NCBI RefSeq assembly: GCF_012848855.1
Contig: NZ_CP051630.1
Coordinates: 2,149,501 to 2,213,500 of the forward strand
DNA: 64,000 nt
Origin: Pyruvatibacter mobilis
GTDB lineage: Bacteria > Pseudomonadota > Alphaproteobacteria > CGMCC-115125
Direction: 5' to 3'
Part shown: piece after piece, positions 7,778-17,540 of the stretch
Layout: each line of letters starts with the position of its first letter
Position numbering within the stretch: position 1 is the stretch's first letter
The notes under the pieces: model-generated
Database searches by the model: none
Told to the model about the DNA's origin: nothing
Seen by the model: only the letters and a program-made list of their open reading frames with translations
Made by a program: the position numbers and the translations under genes

Positions 7778-9694
7778 ATGCCAGATCGCGATATCACTGC
7801 AGACCATCACGGCAGGATGACATTCGGCCGCCGGACGGCGCTGACGTCACTTATCCTTGCGCCGTCGCGGGACACCCGCATGGCATCCTTCGTTGCCCGT
7901 GCCCGGACCATGGCACGGGCCACGGATCTTGAAGCGCGCCGGCAGCGTGAGGCCGCGCGCCTGCGCATGGCTGTCACCACAGCCCTTGTCGCGCTGGCGC
8001 TGCTGATCTCCGCTTTCACCAATATCGCCCGCGCCGATACAGTCGCACCCGTTCTCTCCGACGCCGACCGCACTGCCTATGCGCGCATCTTCCGCGCCCA
8101 GGAGGCCGGGGACTGGAAGACAGCAGACAGGCTGATCGACGGGCTCGAAGATGACGTGCTGATGGGCCATGTCCTGTTCCAGCGCTACATGCACCCCACC
8201 GCCTACCGCTCGCGCTACGCTGAACTGAAGACATGGCTGGCGCGCTACGCGGATCATCCGGGGGCGGATAAAATCCACAAGCTGGCGCTCAAGCGCCGCG
8301 GCGGAAGTGCCGCGCCCATGCGTCCGGTGCGCCGCGCCTACCGGCCCACCGCATATCACTCCGTCTATGCGGTTGCCGGGTCCAGCGCCGAAGGGCGCAC
8401 CTCCTATGGCCGCACCATCGCCCGCAAGGTGCGCTCACTGATCTCGCGCGAGCGGCCGACCCAGGCGCTCGGCCTTCTGGAATCAGCCAAGGTGCGCAAC
8501 CGCCTGGGGGCTGATGAGCGCGCCGCGCTGATGGCGCGCATCGCGTGGTCCTATTACGTGGAAGGCAAGATCACCAAGGCCTTCGCCATCGCGTCCGGCG
8601 TGGCTGAGAGCCACCGGCGGGATGCGCCGCTGGCTGACTGGTATGCGGGCCTTGCCGCCTGGCGGCTGGGCGACGTGGCCGCAGCCAACACCCATTTCGA
8701 TGCTCTGGCGGGCAATGTGGGTGTGTCCGACTGGACGCGGGGTGCCGGTGCCTTCTGGGCGGCCCGTACCGCGCTCAAGCTGCGCGACCCGGCGGGCGCT
8801 GTCGCCCATCTTGAAACCGCTGCCGCCACCGGCATGACCTTTTACGGCCTGCTGGCCCAACGCCAGCTTGGCCGCACCCTGCAGGTTGAATGGTCGGACC
8901 CGGTGACCGATGTCGCCAGCCATTCGGCCCTGCTGCAGATCGACCAGGTGCGCCGGGGCGCAGCCCTTGCCGAACTTGGCATGCGTGACCTGGCGGAAGC
9001 AGAGCTGCGCCGGGCGCATGGGCGGCTTGACCCGTCGCTTGACCGCGCGCTGGCAGCCCTTGCCCGTGACCTTGACCTGCCCGCCACCCAGCTGGCCGTG
9101 GCGCTTGCCAGCCCGCAGCCCATCGGCGCGGCGCTGTTCCCGGTGCCGGACATCAAGCCCGAGGGCGGCTTTCAGGTGGATCGCGCCCTGCTGCTGGCCG
9201 TGGCCCGGCAGGAAAGCAAGTTCATCTCCGGCGCCACCAGCCGGGCGGGCGCTGCCGGGCTCATGCAGATCATGCCTGGCACCGCCTATCACATCACCCG
9301 CGACGCCAGTTACCGGCGCAACCGGGACCGCCTGCAGGATCCGGCCCACAATCTTGCCCTGGGGCAGACCTATCTGCAGGAGTTGATGAATTACGGAGAG
9401 CCCTACGGCAATCTGTTCCACATGGCGGTCGCCTACAATGCGGGCCCGGGCAATCTCAACCGCTGGCTCAAGCAGATCGGCCCCGCTGCCCAAGACCCGC
9501 TCACCTTCATCGAGAGCATCCCGGCCGCTGAGACCCGCGGCTATGTGGAGCGGATCATGACCAATCTCTGGCTCTACCGCCTCCGCCTCGGCCAGCCCTC
9601 CCCCTCCCTCGACCAGGCCGCCTCCGGCGACTGGCCCGTCTACGCCCCGGTAGAACGCGCCGGCGTCACCCTGCAAAACGCCTCCCGGCTCTAA
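7778..9694 (+). CDS. Soluble lytic murein transglycosylase (SLT family)
   Basis: This is a periplasmic enzyme that cleaves peptidoglycan with formation of 1,6-anhydromuramic ends. The protein has about 638 residues. A hydrophobic export segment (MAVTTALVALALLISAFTNI) ends near residue 86, followed by a long helical superhelix-like region. The C-terminal catalytic domain has RQESKFISGA with the catalytic glutamate, AGLMQIMPGTA and AVAYNAGPGN. The ATG at 7778 follows a G-run (7768-7773) and is chosen over an upstream TTG. Later ATGs nearer the signal segment (7880, 7910) are possible and would give a more standard signal peptide. Confidence 0.9.
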   Translation: MPDRDITADHHGRMTFGRRTALTSLILAPSRDTRMASFVARARTMARATDLEARRQREAARLRMAVTTALVALALLISAFTNIARADTVAPVLSDADRTAYARIFRAQEAGDWKTADRLIDGLEDDVLMGHVLFQRYMHPTAYRSRYAELKTWLARYADHPGADKIHKLALKRRGGSAAPMRPVRRAYRPTAYHSVYAVAGSSAEGRTSYGRTIARKVRSLISRERPTQALGLLESAKVRNRLGADERAALMARIAWSYYVEGKITKAFAIASGVAESHRRDAPLADWYAGLAAWRLGDVAAANTHFDALAGNVGVSDWTRGAGAFWAARTALKLRDPAGAVAHLETAAATGMTFYGLLAQRQLGRTLQVEWSDPVTDVASHSALLQIDQVRRGAALAELGMRDLAEAELRRAHGRLDPSLDRALAALARDLDLPATQLAVALASPQPIGAALFPVPDIKPEGGFQVDRALLLAVARQESKFISGATSRAGAAGLMQIMPGTAYHITRDASYRRNRDRLQDPAHNLALGQTYLQELMNYGEPYGNLFHMAVAYNAGPGNLNRWLKQIGPAAQDPLTFIESIPAAETRGYVERIMTNLWLYRLRLGQPSPSLDQAASGDWPVYAPVERAGVTLQNASRL

Positions 9695-9723
9695 GCAGCC
9701 GTCAGGCGCGCAGGCCAGCCGCA

Positions 9724-9756
9724 AGAGATCCTCCGGTCAAGCCGGAGGATGAGCGG
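9724..9756 (+). repeat. Single palindromic arm of the CCTCCGG repeat family
   Basis: A solitary left-type arm with core CCTCCGGTCAAGCCGGAGG at 9730-9748. It is flanked by AGAGAT and ATGAGCGG, the same outer and inner flanks as the reverse complement of the right arm at 1309-1427. Confidence 0.8.
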
Positions 9757-9788
9757 CGTATTTGCGGCAAAGCCTTCAAGCAAAATCA

Positions 9789-9943
9789 CCTCGCCCCCTT
9801 GGGGGAGAGGTCGGTGCGCAGCACCGGGTGAGGGGGATGGAAGGCAGCTGCCGGAAAAACCTCACATAAACGCCGCAGCGCCCCCTCACCCTCCCACGCG
9901 CTGACCGCGCGCGGGCCCCTCCCTCTCCCCCAAGGGGGCGAGG
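9789..9943. repeat. Large CCCTC/GAGGG inverted repeat
   Basis: A perfect 22-bp inverted repeat (9789-9810 against 9922-9943) is separated by 111 bases. A second, nested 10-bp pair, GGTGAGGGGG/CCCCCTCACC, sits at 9827-9836 and 9881-9890. The whole could fold into one long interrupted hairpin. It is unrelated in sequence to the CCTCCGG palindromes beside it. Confidence 0.8.
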
Positions 9944-10008
9944 GAAAACAACCATCCACCGCCCTCCCCCGGCTTCACCGGTATATCCATGCCGCACGCT
10001 CTGATGGG

Positions 10009-10146
10009 CCCTCCGGTCAAGCCGGAGGGCGAGCGGATTTCTTGGCGGCCCCGCGCTCAACCGCTGAACGTGTCAAAGACCCCACCCCGTCGCAGAATGT
10101 GTGGACCCACCCCCAACCGCTTTCCCTCCGGCTTGACCGGAGGGCC
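10009..10146. repeat. Paired palindromic (REPIN-like) repeat, copy 3
   Basis: The left arm is at 10009-10036 (core CCTCCGGTCAAGCCGGAGG followed by GCGAGCGG). The right arm is at 10118-10146 (CCGCTTTC then core CCTCCGGCTTGACCGGAGG). The roughly 80-base spacer is longer than in the other copies. The right arm ends on the stop codon of the minus-strand glycosyltransferase gene. Confidence 0.8.
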
Positions 10147-10757
10147 TATCGGAGGCGGCGGATGCCCTCAGCCTTCCGCCACACGGCATGATCCGCGCCG
10201 CTGTCCACGTCGGACAGCTGCTCCAGCAGCGCCACGCGCGCGTCACCGAAATTGGCGAGGGTCTCGTCGCGCTCCCGGCCGCTGGACCAGGTGACGCCCT
10301 CAAACGGCCGCAACACACGCGGCAGGCGTTTCTGGCCGATGAGCCAGTATCCTCCGTCTACGGACGGCCCCATCACCGCATGATGACTGCCCAGCGCCTT
10401 GAACGCCGCGGTGATGTGGCGGCGGGAGATATCGGGAATGTCACTGCCGATGATGACCACCGGACCTGCTGGCGCCTGATCGAACACGCGCTGCATCCTG
10501 TCGCCGAGGTCCCCCTCCCCTTGCGGCACTACGGCATGGGCATCCTGCAGCCAGGGTGCGTCCGGCACGGCTTCCGTATCCGGGCTGGCGGCAATGATCG
10601 TGCGCCAACGCGGGTCCGCGCCGAGACGCCGGATGAGCCGCGCCAGCGCCACGCGGTAAAAGCGCGTCGCTTCCACATAGCCCACGTCGCGGGCCAGGCG
10701 CGTCTTCACGCGGCCAAGCACCGGCGTCTTGGCCATGATCACGAGGCTGTGCTGCAT
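10146..10757 (-). CDS. TIGR04282-type (DUF2064, CofC-like) nucleotidyl/glycosyltransferase
   Basis: This 203-residue protein is of the CofC-like nucleotidyltransferase fold. The start MQHSLVIMAKTPVLGRVKTRLA carries the substrate-loop motif. GDLGDRMQRVF, VVIIGSDIPDI and VMGPSVDGGYWLIG are family hallmarks. The family is annotated in arsenosugar biosynthesis (TIGR04282) because it is often paired with a TIGR04283 glycosyltransferase, which lies 13 bases upstream here. No arsenic methyltransferase or ArsS-like gene is in the window, so the true substrate is open. The two genes form an operon on the minus strand. Confidence 0.85.
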   Translation of the reverse strand: MQHSLVIMAKTPVLGRVKTRLARDVGYVEATRFYRVALARLIRRLGADPRWRTIIAASPDTEAVPDAPWLQDAHAVVPQGEGDLGDRMQRVFDQAPAGPVVIIGSDIPDISRRHITAAFKALGSHHAVMGPSVDGGYWLIGQKRLPRVLRPFEGVTWSSGRERDETLANFGDARVALLEQLSDVDSGADHAVWRKAEGIRRLR

Positions 10758-10770
10758 GAATGGGTCTGCC

Positions 10771-11472
10771 CTAGCGGCGGGAATAGATACGCGCGATGCG
10801 GTCCGGATTGACGCCGAGATAATAGAGCATCAGGCACATCGCATTGCGTGACGATCGCGCGAGGTAGCCGTCATTGAGGTAGCGCTCGGGGCTGGTGACG
10901 GCGGGCGTGCGCAGGAAGACGAGCCGCCTGCGGCCGATGCGGCGCACAAGGTCCACGTCTTCCATGATCTGGAACGGGCGGTAGCCGCCGAGTTCGTCAT
11001 AGAGCTTGCGCGACACAAGCAGGCCCTGGTCGCCATAGGGCAGGCCGAACAGCCAGCAGCGCCAGGCCACCACGCGCTCCAGCATGCGGGCCCAGAAGGA
11101 AAAATCATCGAGCGCGAATTTGAACACGGCGGCGAAGCTCGTGCCCTTCTCACCGCGCTTTTCCAGCCGCTCCAGCAGGGTCTCCACTTCCTCGTCCCAG
11201 CCGGGCTGGAGCACCGTGTCGGCGTGCAGGAACAACAGCCATTCGCCGCGGGCCGCCTGGGCGCCGGCCGCAAGCTGCGTGCCGCGGCCTTTGGGCGCCT
11301 TCACGATCTTGGCGCCCGCCGTCTCCGCGATCCCCAGCGTGCCGTCGTCGGAGCCGCCATCGGCGATCACCACGTCCTTCACCAGCCCGCGCACGGTCGG
11401 GCGGATCAGGGCCGCCAGGGTGCGGGTCAGGCTCTTTTCGGCATTGAGAGTTGGAATCACGACGCTCAGCAT
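10771..11472 (-). CDS. TIGR04283-type family 2 glycosyltransferase
   Basis: This GT-A fold glycosyltransferase has 233 residues. It opens with LSVVIPTLNAEKSLTRTL, then VIADGGSDDGT, the GRGTQLAAGAQAARGEWLLF segment and the metal-binding LHADT (DXD-like). The C-terminal half has LPYGDQGLLVSRKLYDELGG and MEDVDLVRRIGR, also typical of TIGR04283. The ATG at 11472 fits the conserved start; a GTG three codons upstream is possible. It pairs with the downstream TIGR04282 gene. The sugar acceptor is not known from sequence. Confidence 0.87.
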   Translation of the reverse strand: MLSVVIPTLNAEKSLTRTLAALIRPTVRGLVKDVVIADGGSDDGTLGIAETAGAKIVKAPKGRGTQLAAGAQAARGEWLLFLHADTVLQPGWDEEVETLLERLEKRGEKGTSFAAVFKFALDDFSFWARMLERVVAWRCWLFGLPYGDQGLLVSRKLYDELGGYRPFQIMEDVDLVRRIGRRRLVFLRTPAVTSPERYLNDGYLARSSRNAMCLMLYYLGVNPDRIARIYSRR

Positions 11473-11532
11473 GCGGCGCACTCTAGCGCCAAAATGCTGC
11501 GCCCGCGAAAGTCTGCGGATGTTAACCTAAAT

Positions 11533-11547
11533 GTTCTTGTCTTGTTC
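11533..11547 (+). promoter_or_regulatory. Predicted LexA operator (GTTC-N7-GTTC) of the radical SAM gene
   Basis: GTTC TTGTCTT GTTC matches exactly the direct-repeat SOS box used by alphaproteobacterial LexA. A candidate -10 hexamer, TATGAT, follows at 11555-11560, so bound LexA would cover the polymerase site. The gene start is 44 bases downstream. Confidence 0.7.
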
Positions 11548-11590
11548 TTATTGATATGATTTTATTCCTCACATGATGAGGACGGCGCAC

Positions 11591-12880
11591 ATGAACAGGA
11601 TCGGCAACACGGTGCGGGCGGATGACACCCCCCAAGCCGCCGAGCCGGCGCGCGCCGCGACCATGCCGGTGTTCCCGCTGACTGCCCCCCAATCCGGTCA
11701 GCCGGGGACGCCTGCCTCCTTGCCCGCAGATGACAGGGGCCAACGCCCACCCCCACGCCCTGTCACCCGCCCTGTATTCGGGCCGGGCAGCAGCCTCCCC
11801 CCCAATGCCCTGAGGAAGCTGCAGGAGGCCGAGAAAGGTCGCGGCGCGCGTTCCAACCGGTCCGGGCGCTTCGAGCACCGGGCCGCGGAGGCGTTTGACG
11901 ATGGATGGGACATTGAAGAGGACGACCGTCCGCTTCGCACCCATGTCAGCGACGAAGCGGCCCGGACCATCATCACCCGCAACCAGTCGCCGGACATTTC
12001 CTTCGACCGCTCCATCAATCCCTATCGGGGCTGCGAGCATGGCTGCGTCTATTGTTTCGCGCGGCCAACCCATTCCTATATGGGCCTGTCCGCCGGGCTA
12101 GACTTTGAGAGCAAGCTGTTTGCCAAGCCGAACGCTGCAAAGCTCCTGCGGCGGGAACTGGCGAAGCCCGGCTATGAGCCGCGGGTGATCGCCATCGGCA
12201 CCAACACCGATCCCTACCAGCCCATCGAGCGGGAGCGGCGGATCACGCGCCAGGTGCTGGAGGTGCTGGCCGAGCACAAGCACCCGGTCGGCATCGTCAC
12301 CAAGTCGGCGCTGGTCACCCGCGATATCGACATTCTGAGCGAGATGGCGCGGGAGGGCCTCGTCAAGGTGGCGATTTCCGTCACCACCCTGGACGGCAAG
12401 CTGGCGCGGGCCATGGAACCGCGTGCCTCGACGCCCGGGCGGCGGCTGGACGCGATCCGGCAGCTGTCGGAGGCGGGCATTCCGGCGGGACTCATGGTGG
12501 CCCCGGTGATCCCGGCGCTGAACGACCACGAGATCGAGGCCATCCTCAAGGCCGGTGCCCGCATGGGCGCGCGGGAAGCGGGCTATGTGCTCTTACGCCT
12601 GCCGCTGGAGATCAAGGACCTGTTCGCCGAATGGCTGGAGGATGTGACCCCCAACCGCGCGGCGCGGGTGATGAAGATCATCCGCGATATGCGCGGCGGC
12701 AAGGATTACGACGCCGAGTGGGGCAAGCGGATGACCGGTGCCGGGCCCTATGCGTGGACCATTTCGCGGCGCTTTGCGCTCGCCATGGAACGCTGCGGCC
12801 TGTCGCGCCAGCGCCTGCCCCTGCGGACCGATCTTTTCGAAGTGCCCGGCGGGGCACCGAAGCAGCTGGCGCTGCTGTGA
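11591..12880 (+). CDS. PA0069-family (SplB-like) radical SAM protein
   Basis: A radical S-adenosylmethionine protein of 429 residues related to spore photoproduct lyase. The [4Fe-4S] motif CxxxCxxC is visible as CEHGCVYC near residue 145, preceded by SINPYRG. Following motifs include AIGTNTDPYQPIE and VGIVTKSALVTRD. About 100 N-terminal residues are proline- and arginine-rich with no clear fold. The ATG at 11591 is preferred because GAGG sits eight bases upstream; ATGs at 11573 and 11576 are alternatives. The upstream LexA box predicts induction by DNA damage, which fits a repair role. The actual substrate of this family is not established. Confidence 0.85.
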   Translation: MNRIGNTVRADDTPQAAEPARAATMPVFPLTAPQSGQPGTPASLPADDRGQRPPPRPVTRPVFGPGSSLPPNALRKLQEAEKGRGARSNRSGRFEHRAAEAFDDGWDIEEDDRPLRTHVSDEAARTIITRNQSPDISFDRSINPYRGCEHGCVYCFARPTHSYMGLSAGLDFESKLFAKPNAAKLLRRELAKPGYEPRVIAIGTNTDPYQPIERERRITRQVLEVLAEHKHPVGIVTKSALVTRDIDILSEMAREGLVKVAISVTTLDGKLARAMEPRASTPGRRLDAIRQLSEAGIPAGLMVAPVIPALNDHEIEAILKAGARMGAREAGYVLLRLPLEIKDLFAEWLEDVTPNRAARVMKIIRDMRGGKDYDAEWGKRMTGAGPYAWTISRRFALAMERCGLSRQRLPLRTDLFEVPGGAPKQLALL

Positions 12881-13005
12881 CACATATTCTCTGACATTAC
12901 CTCCCAGTTCTTTTTTTACGGCGCATCCCGCGTCATGCTTCTTCTCACCCAACTGCATTGTCCTTTGCATTGTCCTTCACAGCGGGGCCGTTATGCTCCC
13001 GCGCC

Positions 13006-13641
13006 ATGACCCGGATGTCCCATGCGCATGGTCCTGATTTCTCCCTCGAACTGGCGGCAGACCGCGCGCCCGTCTGCGGGGTGGACGAGGCGGGCCGGGG
13101 CCCCTGGGCCGGGCCGGTCGTGGCGGCCGCCGTCATCCTCGACCCGGACGCCATCCCCGAGGGCATCAACGACTCCAAGAAGCTCACCGAAGCGCGCCGT
13201 GATGCGCTGGCTTGCGACATACGCGCGTCAGCTCTCGTGGGGGTGGGCGCGGCGTCTGCGGACGAAATCGATCAGCTGAACATCCGCCAGGCGACCTTCC
13301 TCGCCATGCGCCGGGCGGTTGCCGCCCTGCCGCAACCACCGGCCCATGCGCTGGTGGACGGGCGGGACGCGCCGGACATCGGCTGCGCCTGCGAGGCCGT
13401 CATCAAGGGCGACGGGCGGTCCCTGTCGATCGCGGCCGCCTCCATCATCGCCAAGACGGTGCGCGACAGAATGATGGTGGAGCTCGACACCACCCTGCCC
13501 GGCTATGGGTTTGCCCGCCACAAGGGCTATGGCACCCGGGCGCACCGCGAGGCGCTTGCGCAGCTCGGCGTTACGCCTCATCACCGCCGCAGCTACGCGC
13601 CAATCCGCGCAATTCTTCAGGATGCGGACAGCCCTTCTTAA
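13006..13641 (+). CDS. rnhB: Ribonuclease HII
   Basis: RNase HII cuts RNA in RNA-DNA hybrids and at single ribonucleotides in DNA. The 211 residues contain the signature [20 protein letters not shown] (first catalytic Asp-Glu) and NDSKKLTE. Further along come LVDGRDAP and [12 protein letters not shown], then [12 protein letters not shown]. The frame is open upstream, but the ATGs at 13006 or 13015 are the reasonable starts. It precedes a small AhpD-like gene and ccrM on the same strand. In alphaproteobacteria rnhB is commonly next to ccrM. Confidence 0.95.
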   Translation: MTRMSHAHGPDFSLELAADRAPVCGVDEAGRGPWAGPVVAAAVILDPDAIPEGINDSKKLTEARRDALACDIRASALVGVGAASADEIDQLNIRQATFLAMRRAVAALPQPPAHALVDGRDAPDIGCACEAVIKGDGRSLSIAAASIIAKTVRDRMMVELDTTLPGYGFARHKGYGTRAHREALAQLGVTPHHRRSYAPIRAILQDADSPS

Positions 13642-13833
13642 TCCTTCACACGCGCCCACACGGGGCGGTGACAGGCTCTCACGGCGAGTTGACGCCGCGT
13701 GGCGTTGATCGCCCGCGCGGCGGCGTCCATATGGCGCGCGCTGCCGGCACAGGCCGACGGCCAACCATCGTGGAATGCCCGCCCGTTGGACTGGGAGGCG
13801 TCGCGCCACGCAACCTGGATAAGGATCTTTTCC

Positions 13834-14145
13834 ATGAGCGCATCTGATGAACTGAAGAAGCTGGCCCCCCTCGGCGAGACCAAGCCCGACGTGATGAAGG
13901 CCTTTGTTGCTTTCGACACCGCCGTGATGGCTGACGGCGCCCTGCCGAAGAAGACCAAGGAACTGATCGCGGTCGCCGTGGCGCTGACGACCCAGTGCCA
14001 GTACTGCCTGGCGATCCACACCGACATGGCCAAGAAGGCCGGCGCCACCACCGAAGAACTGGCTGAAGCCTCCTTCGTGGCCGCCGCCCTGCGTGCCGGT
14101 GCCGCAATTACCCACAGCGCCAACCACGTGGTGGACGGCAAGTAA
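13834..14145 (+). CDS. Carboxymuconolactone decarboxylase / AhpD-like protein
   Basis: A 103-residue all-helical protein of the AhpD-like superfamily. The redox core reads CQYCLAIH with the CxxC pair and downstream histidine expected for peroxidase-type members, preceded by the conserved KTKELIAVAVALT helix. Family members act as alkylhydroperoxidase reductants or decarboxylases. With only the core domain present, a peroxidase/disulfide reductase role is more likely. The ATG follows an AAGGA site. It lies between rnhB and ccrM and probably has its own promoter in the 192-bp gap. Confidence 0.85.
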   Translation: MSASDELKKLAPLGETKPDVMKAFVAFDTAVMADGALPKKTKELIAVAVALTTQCQYCLAIHTDMAKKAGATTEELAEASFVAAALRAGAAITHSANHVVDGK

Positions 14146-14176
14146 GGGACCGGCCTCAAAGCCTTTGTCCCAAAGG

Positions 14177-14219
14177 AGCGGCCGCGTCTTGCCTTCGGGC
14201 GTATCCAGGCGCGGCCGCT
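14177..14219. other. Hairpin between the AhpD-like gene and ccrM
   Basis: A perfect 10-bp stem, AGCGGCCGCG/CGCGGCCGCT, with a 23-base loop follows the AhpD-like stop codon. No T-run follows, so it is not a standard intrinsic terminator, though it may insulate the two genes. Confidence 0.4.
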
Positions 14220-14222
14220 GAC

Positions 14223-14242
14223 TTATCCACTGGCTGTGGATA
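14223..14242. promoter_or_regulatory. Inverted pair of near-consensus DnaA boxes upstream of ccrM
   Basis: TTATCCACT (14223-14231) and TGTGGATAT (14235-14243) each match the TTATCCACA DnaA box at eight of nine positions and face each other. They also form an inverted repeat, TATCCAC/GTGGATA. DnaA binding is an inference. Confidence 0.35.
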
Positions 14243-14260
14243 TTTACTGTTGACAAAATC

Positions 14261-15570
<1,310 letters not shown>

Positions 15571-15601
15571 GCCCGGCCCAGCGCACGCCACACCCTCAGA
15601 T

Positions 15602-15690
15602 AGACCCTCCGGTCAAGCCGGAGGGAAAGCGGAGTGGGGGCGTTAATCTCTTCCCCCCAACCGCTCGCCCTCCGGCTTGACCGGAGGGCC
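15602..15690. repeat. Paired palindromic (REPIN-like) repeat, copy 4
   Basis: The left arm is at 15602-15632 and the right arm at 15661-15690, both with perfect CCTCCGG stems and the TCAAG/CTTGA loop. Inner AAGCGG/CCGCTC flanks are present and the spacer is short (28 bases). It sits between the convergent stop codons of ccrM and mutY. Confidence 0.82.
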
Positions 15691-15716
15691 CATGGGAGGC
15701 TGCGGGAAAACCCGGC

Positions 15717-16832
15717 CTATTTCCTGCGGCGGAACTGCTTCGCCGCGTCCGGGTCCGCGTGCGCAACCACCTTGCGCATGACGGTCGGCAGGGCCCGCGC
15801 GGTCAGGCTATCCACCGGCACCCACTCTCCTTCCGCCTGCGGACGGTCAGCGACTTCGGCCCTGTAGACCACAAGCTCGAGCGCGAAATGGGTGAAGACG
15901 TGGCGAACCGTGCCGGGCAGCACCTCCCAGGGCGCCTCCGCCGGGGCGTGAGGCAGATGGTCCACCGCCTTCTGCTCCCGCCATTCCGTGCCCGGCACTT
16001 CGTCCATGCCGCCCAGCAGGCCCTTGGGCGGACGGGTGCGCAGCAGCACATGCCCCTTGCCGTCGGTCAGCCAGAAGGCCGCGCCATGGCGGGTCGGCTT
16101 TTCCTTTTTTGGCGGCTTCACAGGCAGGGTTTCGGCAATGCCCTGAGCGGCTGCCGCGCATATATCCGTCCACGGACAAAGGCTGCAGGCAGGCTTCTTC
16201 GGCGAACAGAGCGTCGCCCCCAAATCCATCGTTGCCTGGGCGAAGTCGCCGGGCCTTGTGTCAGGTACAAGCGTGCGCAGCCTGTCCCTGATCTCAGCTT
16301 TTGCCGCGGGCAGCGGCGTGGTGATCGCAAAAAGGCGCGAGATGACCCGCTCCACATTGCCGTCCATCACAGCCGCCGGCTCATCAAAAGCAATCGCCGC
16401 AATGGCGGCAGCCGTATAGGGCCCAACGCCCGGCAGCGCGAGCAGCCCTTCTTCCGTCTGTGGAAAGATGCCACCCAGTTCCCCTGCCACCATCCTTGCG
16501 CAGGCATGCAGGTTGCGCGCGCGGCTGTAATAGCCAAGCCCCGCCCAGGCGCTCATCACCTCTGCCGTGTCCGCTGCTGCCAGGTCTTTGACGCGCGGCC
16601 AGCGGGCGAGGAAATCCTCGAAATAGGGCCCCACGGTCTTCACCGTGGTTTGTTGCAGCATGATCTCGGACAGCCACACACCGTAAGGATCAGGCCTCCT
16701 CCCGCGCGCGCGTGCCAGGGGGCTCACACGCCAGGGCAGGTCGCGGGCGTGGCGGTCATACCAGTCCAGCAGCCGCCCGGCGGGACTGCCGCCCGGGTCC
16801 TGCCCCACCGAAGCCAGTCCGGCCCGCGCCAT
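15717..16832 (-). CDS. mutY: A/G-specific adenine DNA glycosylase
   Basis: MutY removes adenine mispaired with 8-oxoguanine. The 371 residues hold the LPWR start of the HhH-GPD domain, SEIMLQQTTV (catalytic glutamate), the LPGVGPYTAAAI hairpin-helix-hairpin and VMDGNVERV with the catalytic aspartate. Next are the 4Fe-4S cysteines CSPKKPACSLCPWTDIC (C-x6-C-x2-C-x5-C). The C-terminal third is the MutT-like 8-oxoG recognition domain. The ATG at 16832 gives the family-like length; an ATG at 16910 adds 26 residues and lacks a ribosome site. It is divergent from dciA. Confidence 0.95.
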   Translation of the reverse strand: MARAGLASVGQDPGGSPAGRLLDWYDRHARDLPWRVSPLARARGRRPDPYGVWLSEIMLQQTTVKTVGPYFEDFLARWPRVKDLAAADTAEVMSAWAGLGYYSRARNLHACARMVAGELGGIFPQTEEGLLALPGVGPYTAAAIAAIAFDEPAAVMDGNVERVISRLFAITTPLPAAKAEIRDRLRTLVPDTRPGDFAQATMDLGATLCSPKKPACSLCPWTDICAAAAQGIAETLPVKPPKKEKPTRHGAAFWLTDGKGHVLLRTRPPKGLLGGMDEVPGTEWREQKAVDHLPHAPAEAPWEVLPGTVRHVFTHFALELVVYRAEVADRPQAEGEWVPVDSLTARALPTVMRKVVAHADPDAAKQFRRRK

Positions 16833-16991
16833 CTGGTTGCCCGATTTTCCGGCCAAGGAAGGTCCATCCACGTTTTTGTGATCGCCAGCGTCGCTTTGCA
16901 CACTTAGCATGCGTTTGTCTGGCGTCTAGCCTTTCACATGCCTCTCAGGAGGCGCGTTTCACCGCCGTTCCGACAGGACCGTTCACTGCCC

Positions 16992-17540
16992 ATGCCGCCC
17001 GCCCGTCCAGATTTGCGATCCCTGCCCCGCCCGCGGCTGACGTTCCAGCGCCTGGGCGTGCAGCTCGACCATCTGACGCGCAAGGCCTTCACCAAGTTCG
17101 GCTTTCCCGATGACCATGTGGTGACGCGCTGGCAGGAAATCGTCGGACCGGAGCTGGCGCGCATGACATCGCCCGAGCGCCTGTCCCGCCCCCAGAAGGG
17201 CACCAGCGGCGGCAGCACCCTCACTGTGCGGGTCGCGGGCGCGGCCGCGCTTGAGATGCAGCACATGGCGCCGCAGATCATCGACCGGATCAATGCCTTT
17301 TACGGCCGCCCCATGGTGGGACGCCTGAAACTTGTCCAGGGGCCCCTGCCCGCCGACCTCGAACCGCATCTGCGCCGCGCCACGCGGATCGGCGCGGGCG
17401 CCCGGCCGGCCCGGCGCACCCCCCTGTTCGGCACGCCCGAGCCCACCGCCAGGCTGACGGCTGACGCAAATATTGATGACCCGGAACTGGCCGGCGCACT
17501 GGCACGGCTGGCCCGCGCCATCGAGAACCGCAACAAGTGA
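16992..17540 (+). CDS. DciA-like (DUF721) protein
   Basis: The DUF721 domain occupies about residues 25-125 (GVQLDHLTRKAFTKFGF, then VVTRWQEIVGPELA and TLTVRVAGAAALEMQHM). DUF721 includes DciA, the ancestral loader or partner of the replicative helicase DnaB, in bacteria lacking DnaC. The 182-residue length counts from the ATG at 16992; an ATG at 16938 adds 18 basic residues. The tail after residue 135 is basic and low in structure. The gene is divergent from mutY and followed by the DsbA-type gene and smc, a gene order common in alphaproteobacteria. Confidence 0.82.
   Translation: MPPARPDLRSLPRPRLTFQRLGVQLDHLTRKAFTKFGFPDDHVVTRWQEIVGPELARMTSPERLSRPQKGTSGGSTLTVRVAGAAALEMQHMAPQIIDRINAFYGRPMVGRLKLVQGPLPADLEPHLRRATRIGAGARPARRTPLFGTPEPTARLTADANIDDPELAGALARLARAIENRNK

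Larger units (their letters stand above)
9695..10145. other. Repeat-filled intergenic region
   Basis: This 451-bp region between the transglycosylase stop and the convergent glycosyltransferase stop has no gene. It is largely made of three repeat structures, described separately: a single palindrome (9724-9756), a large CCCTC-type inverted repeat (9789-9943) and a paired palindrome (10009-10146). Confidence 0.7.

Noticed and set aside
14177-14219. Hairpin after the AhpD-like gene as an intrinsic terminator
   Set aside because: The stem is perfect but there is no T-run on either side and the loop is long; kept only as an unassigned hairpin.
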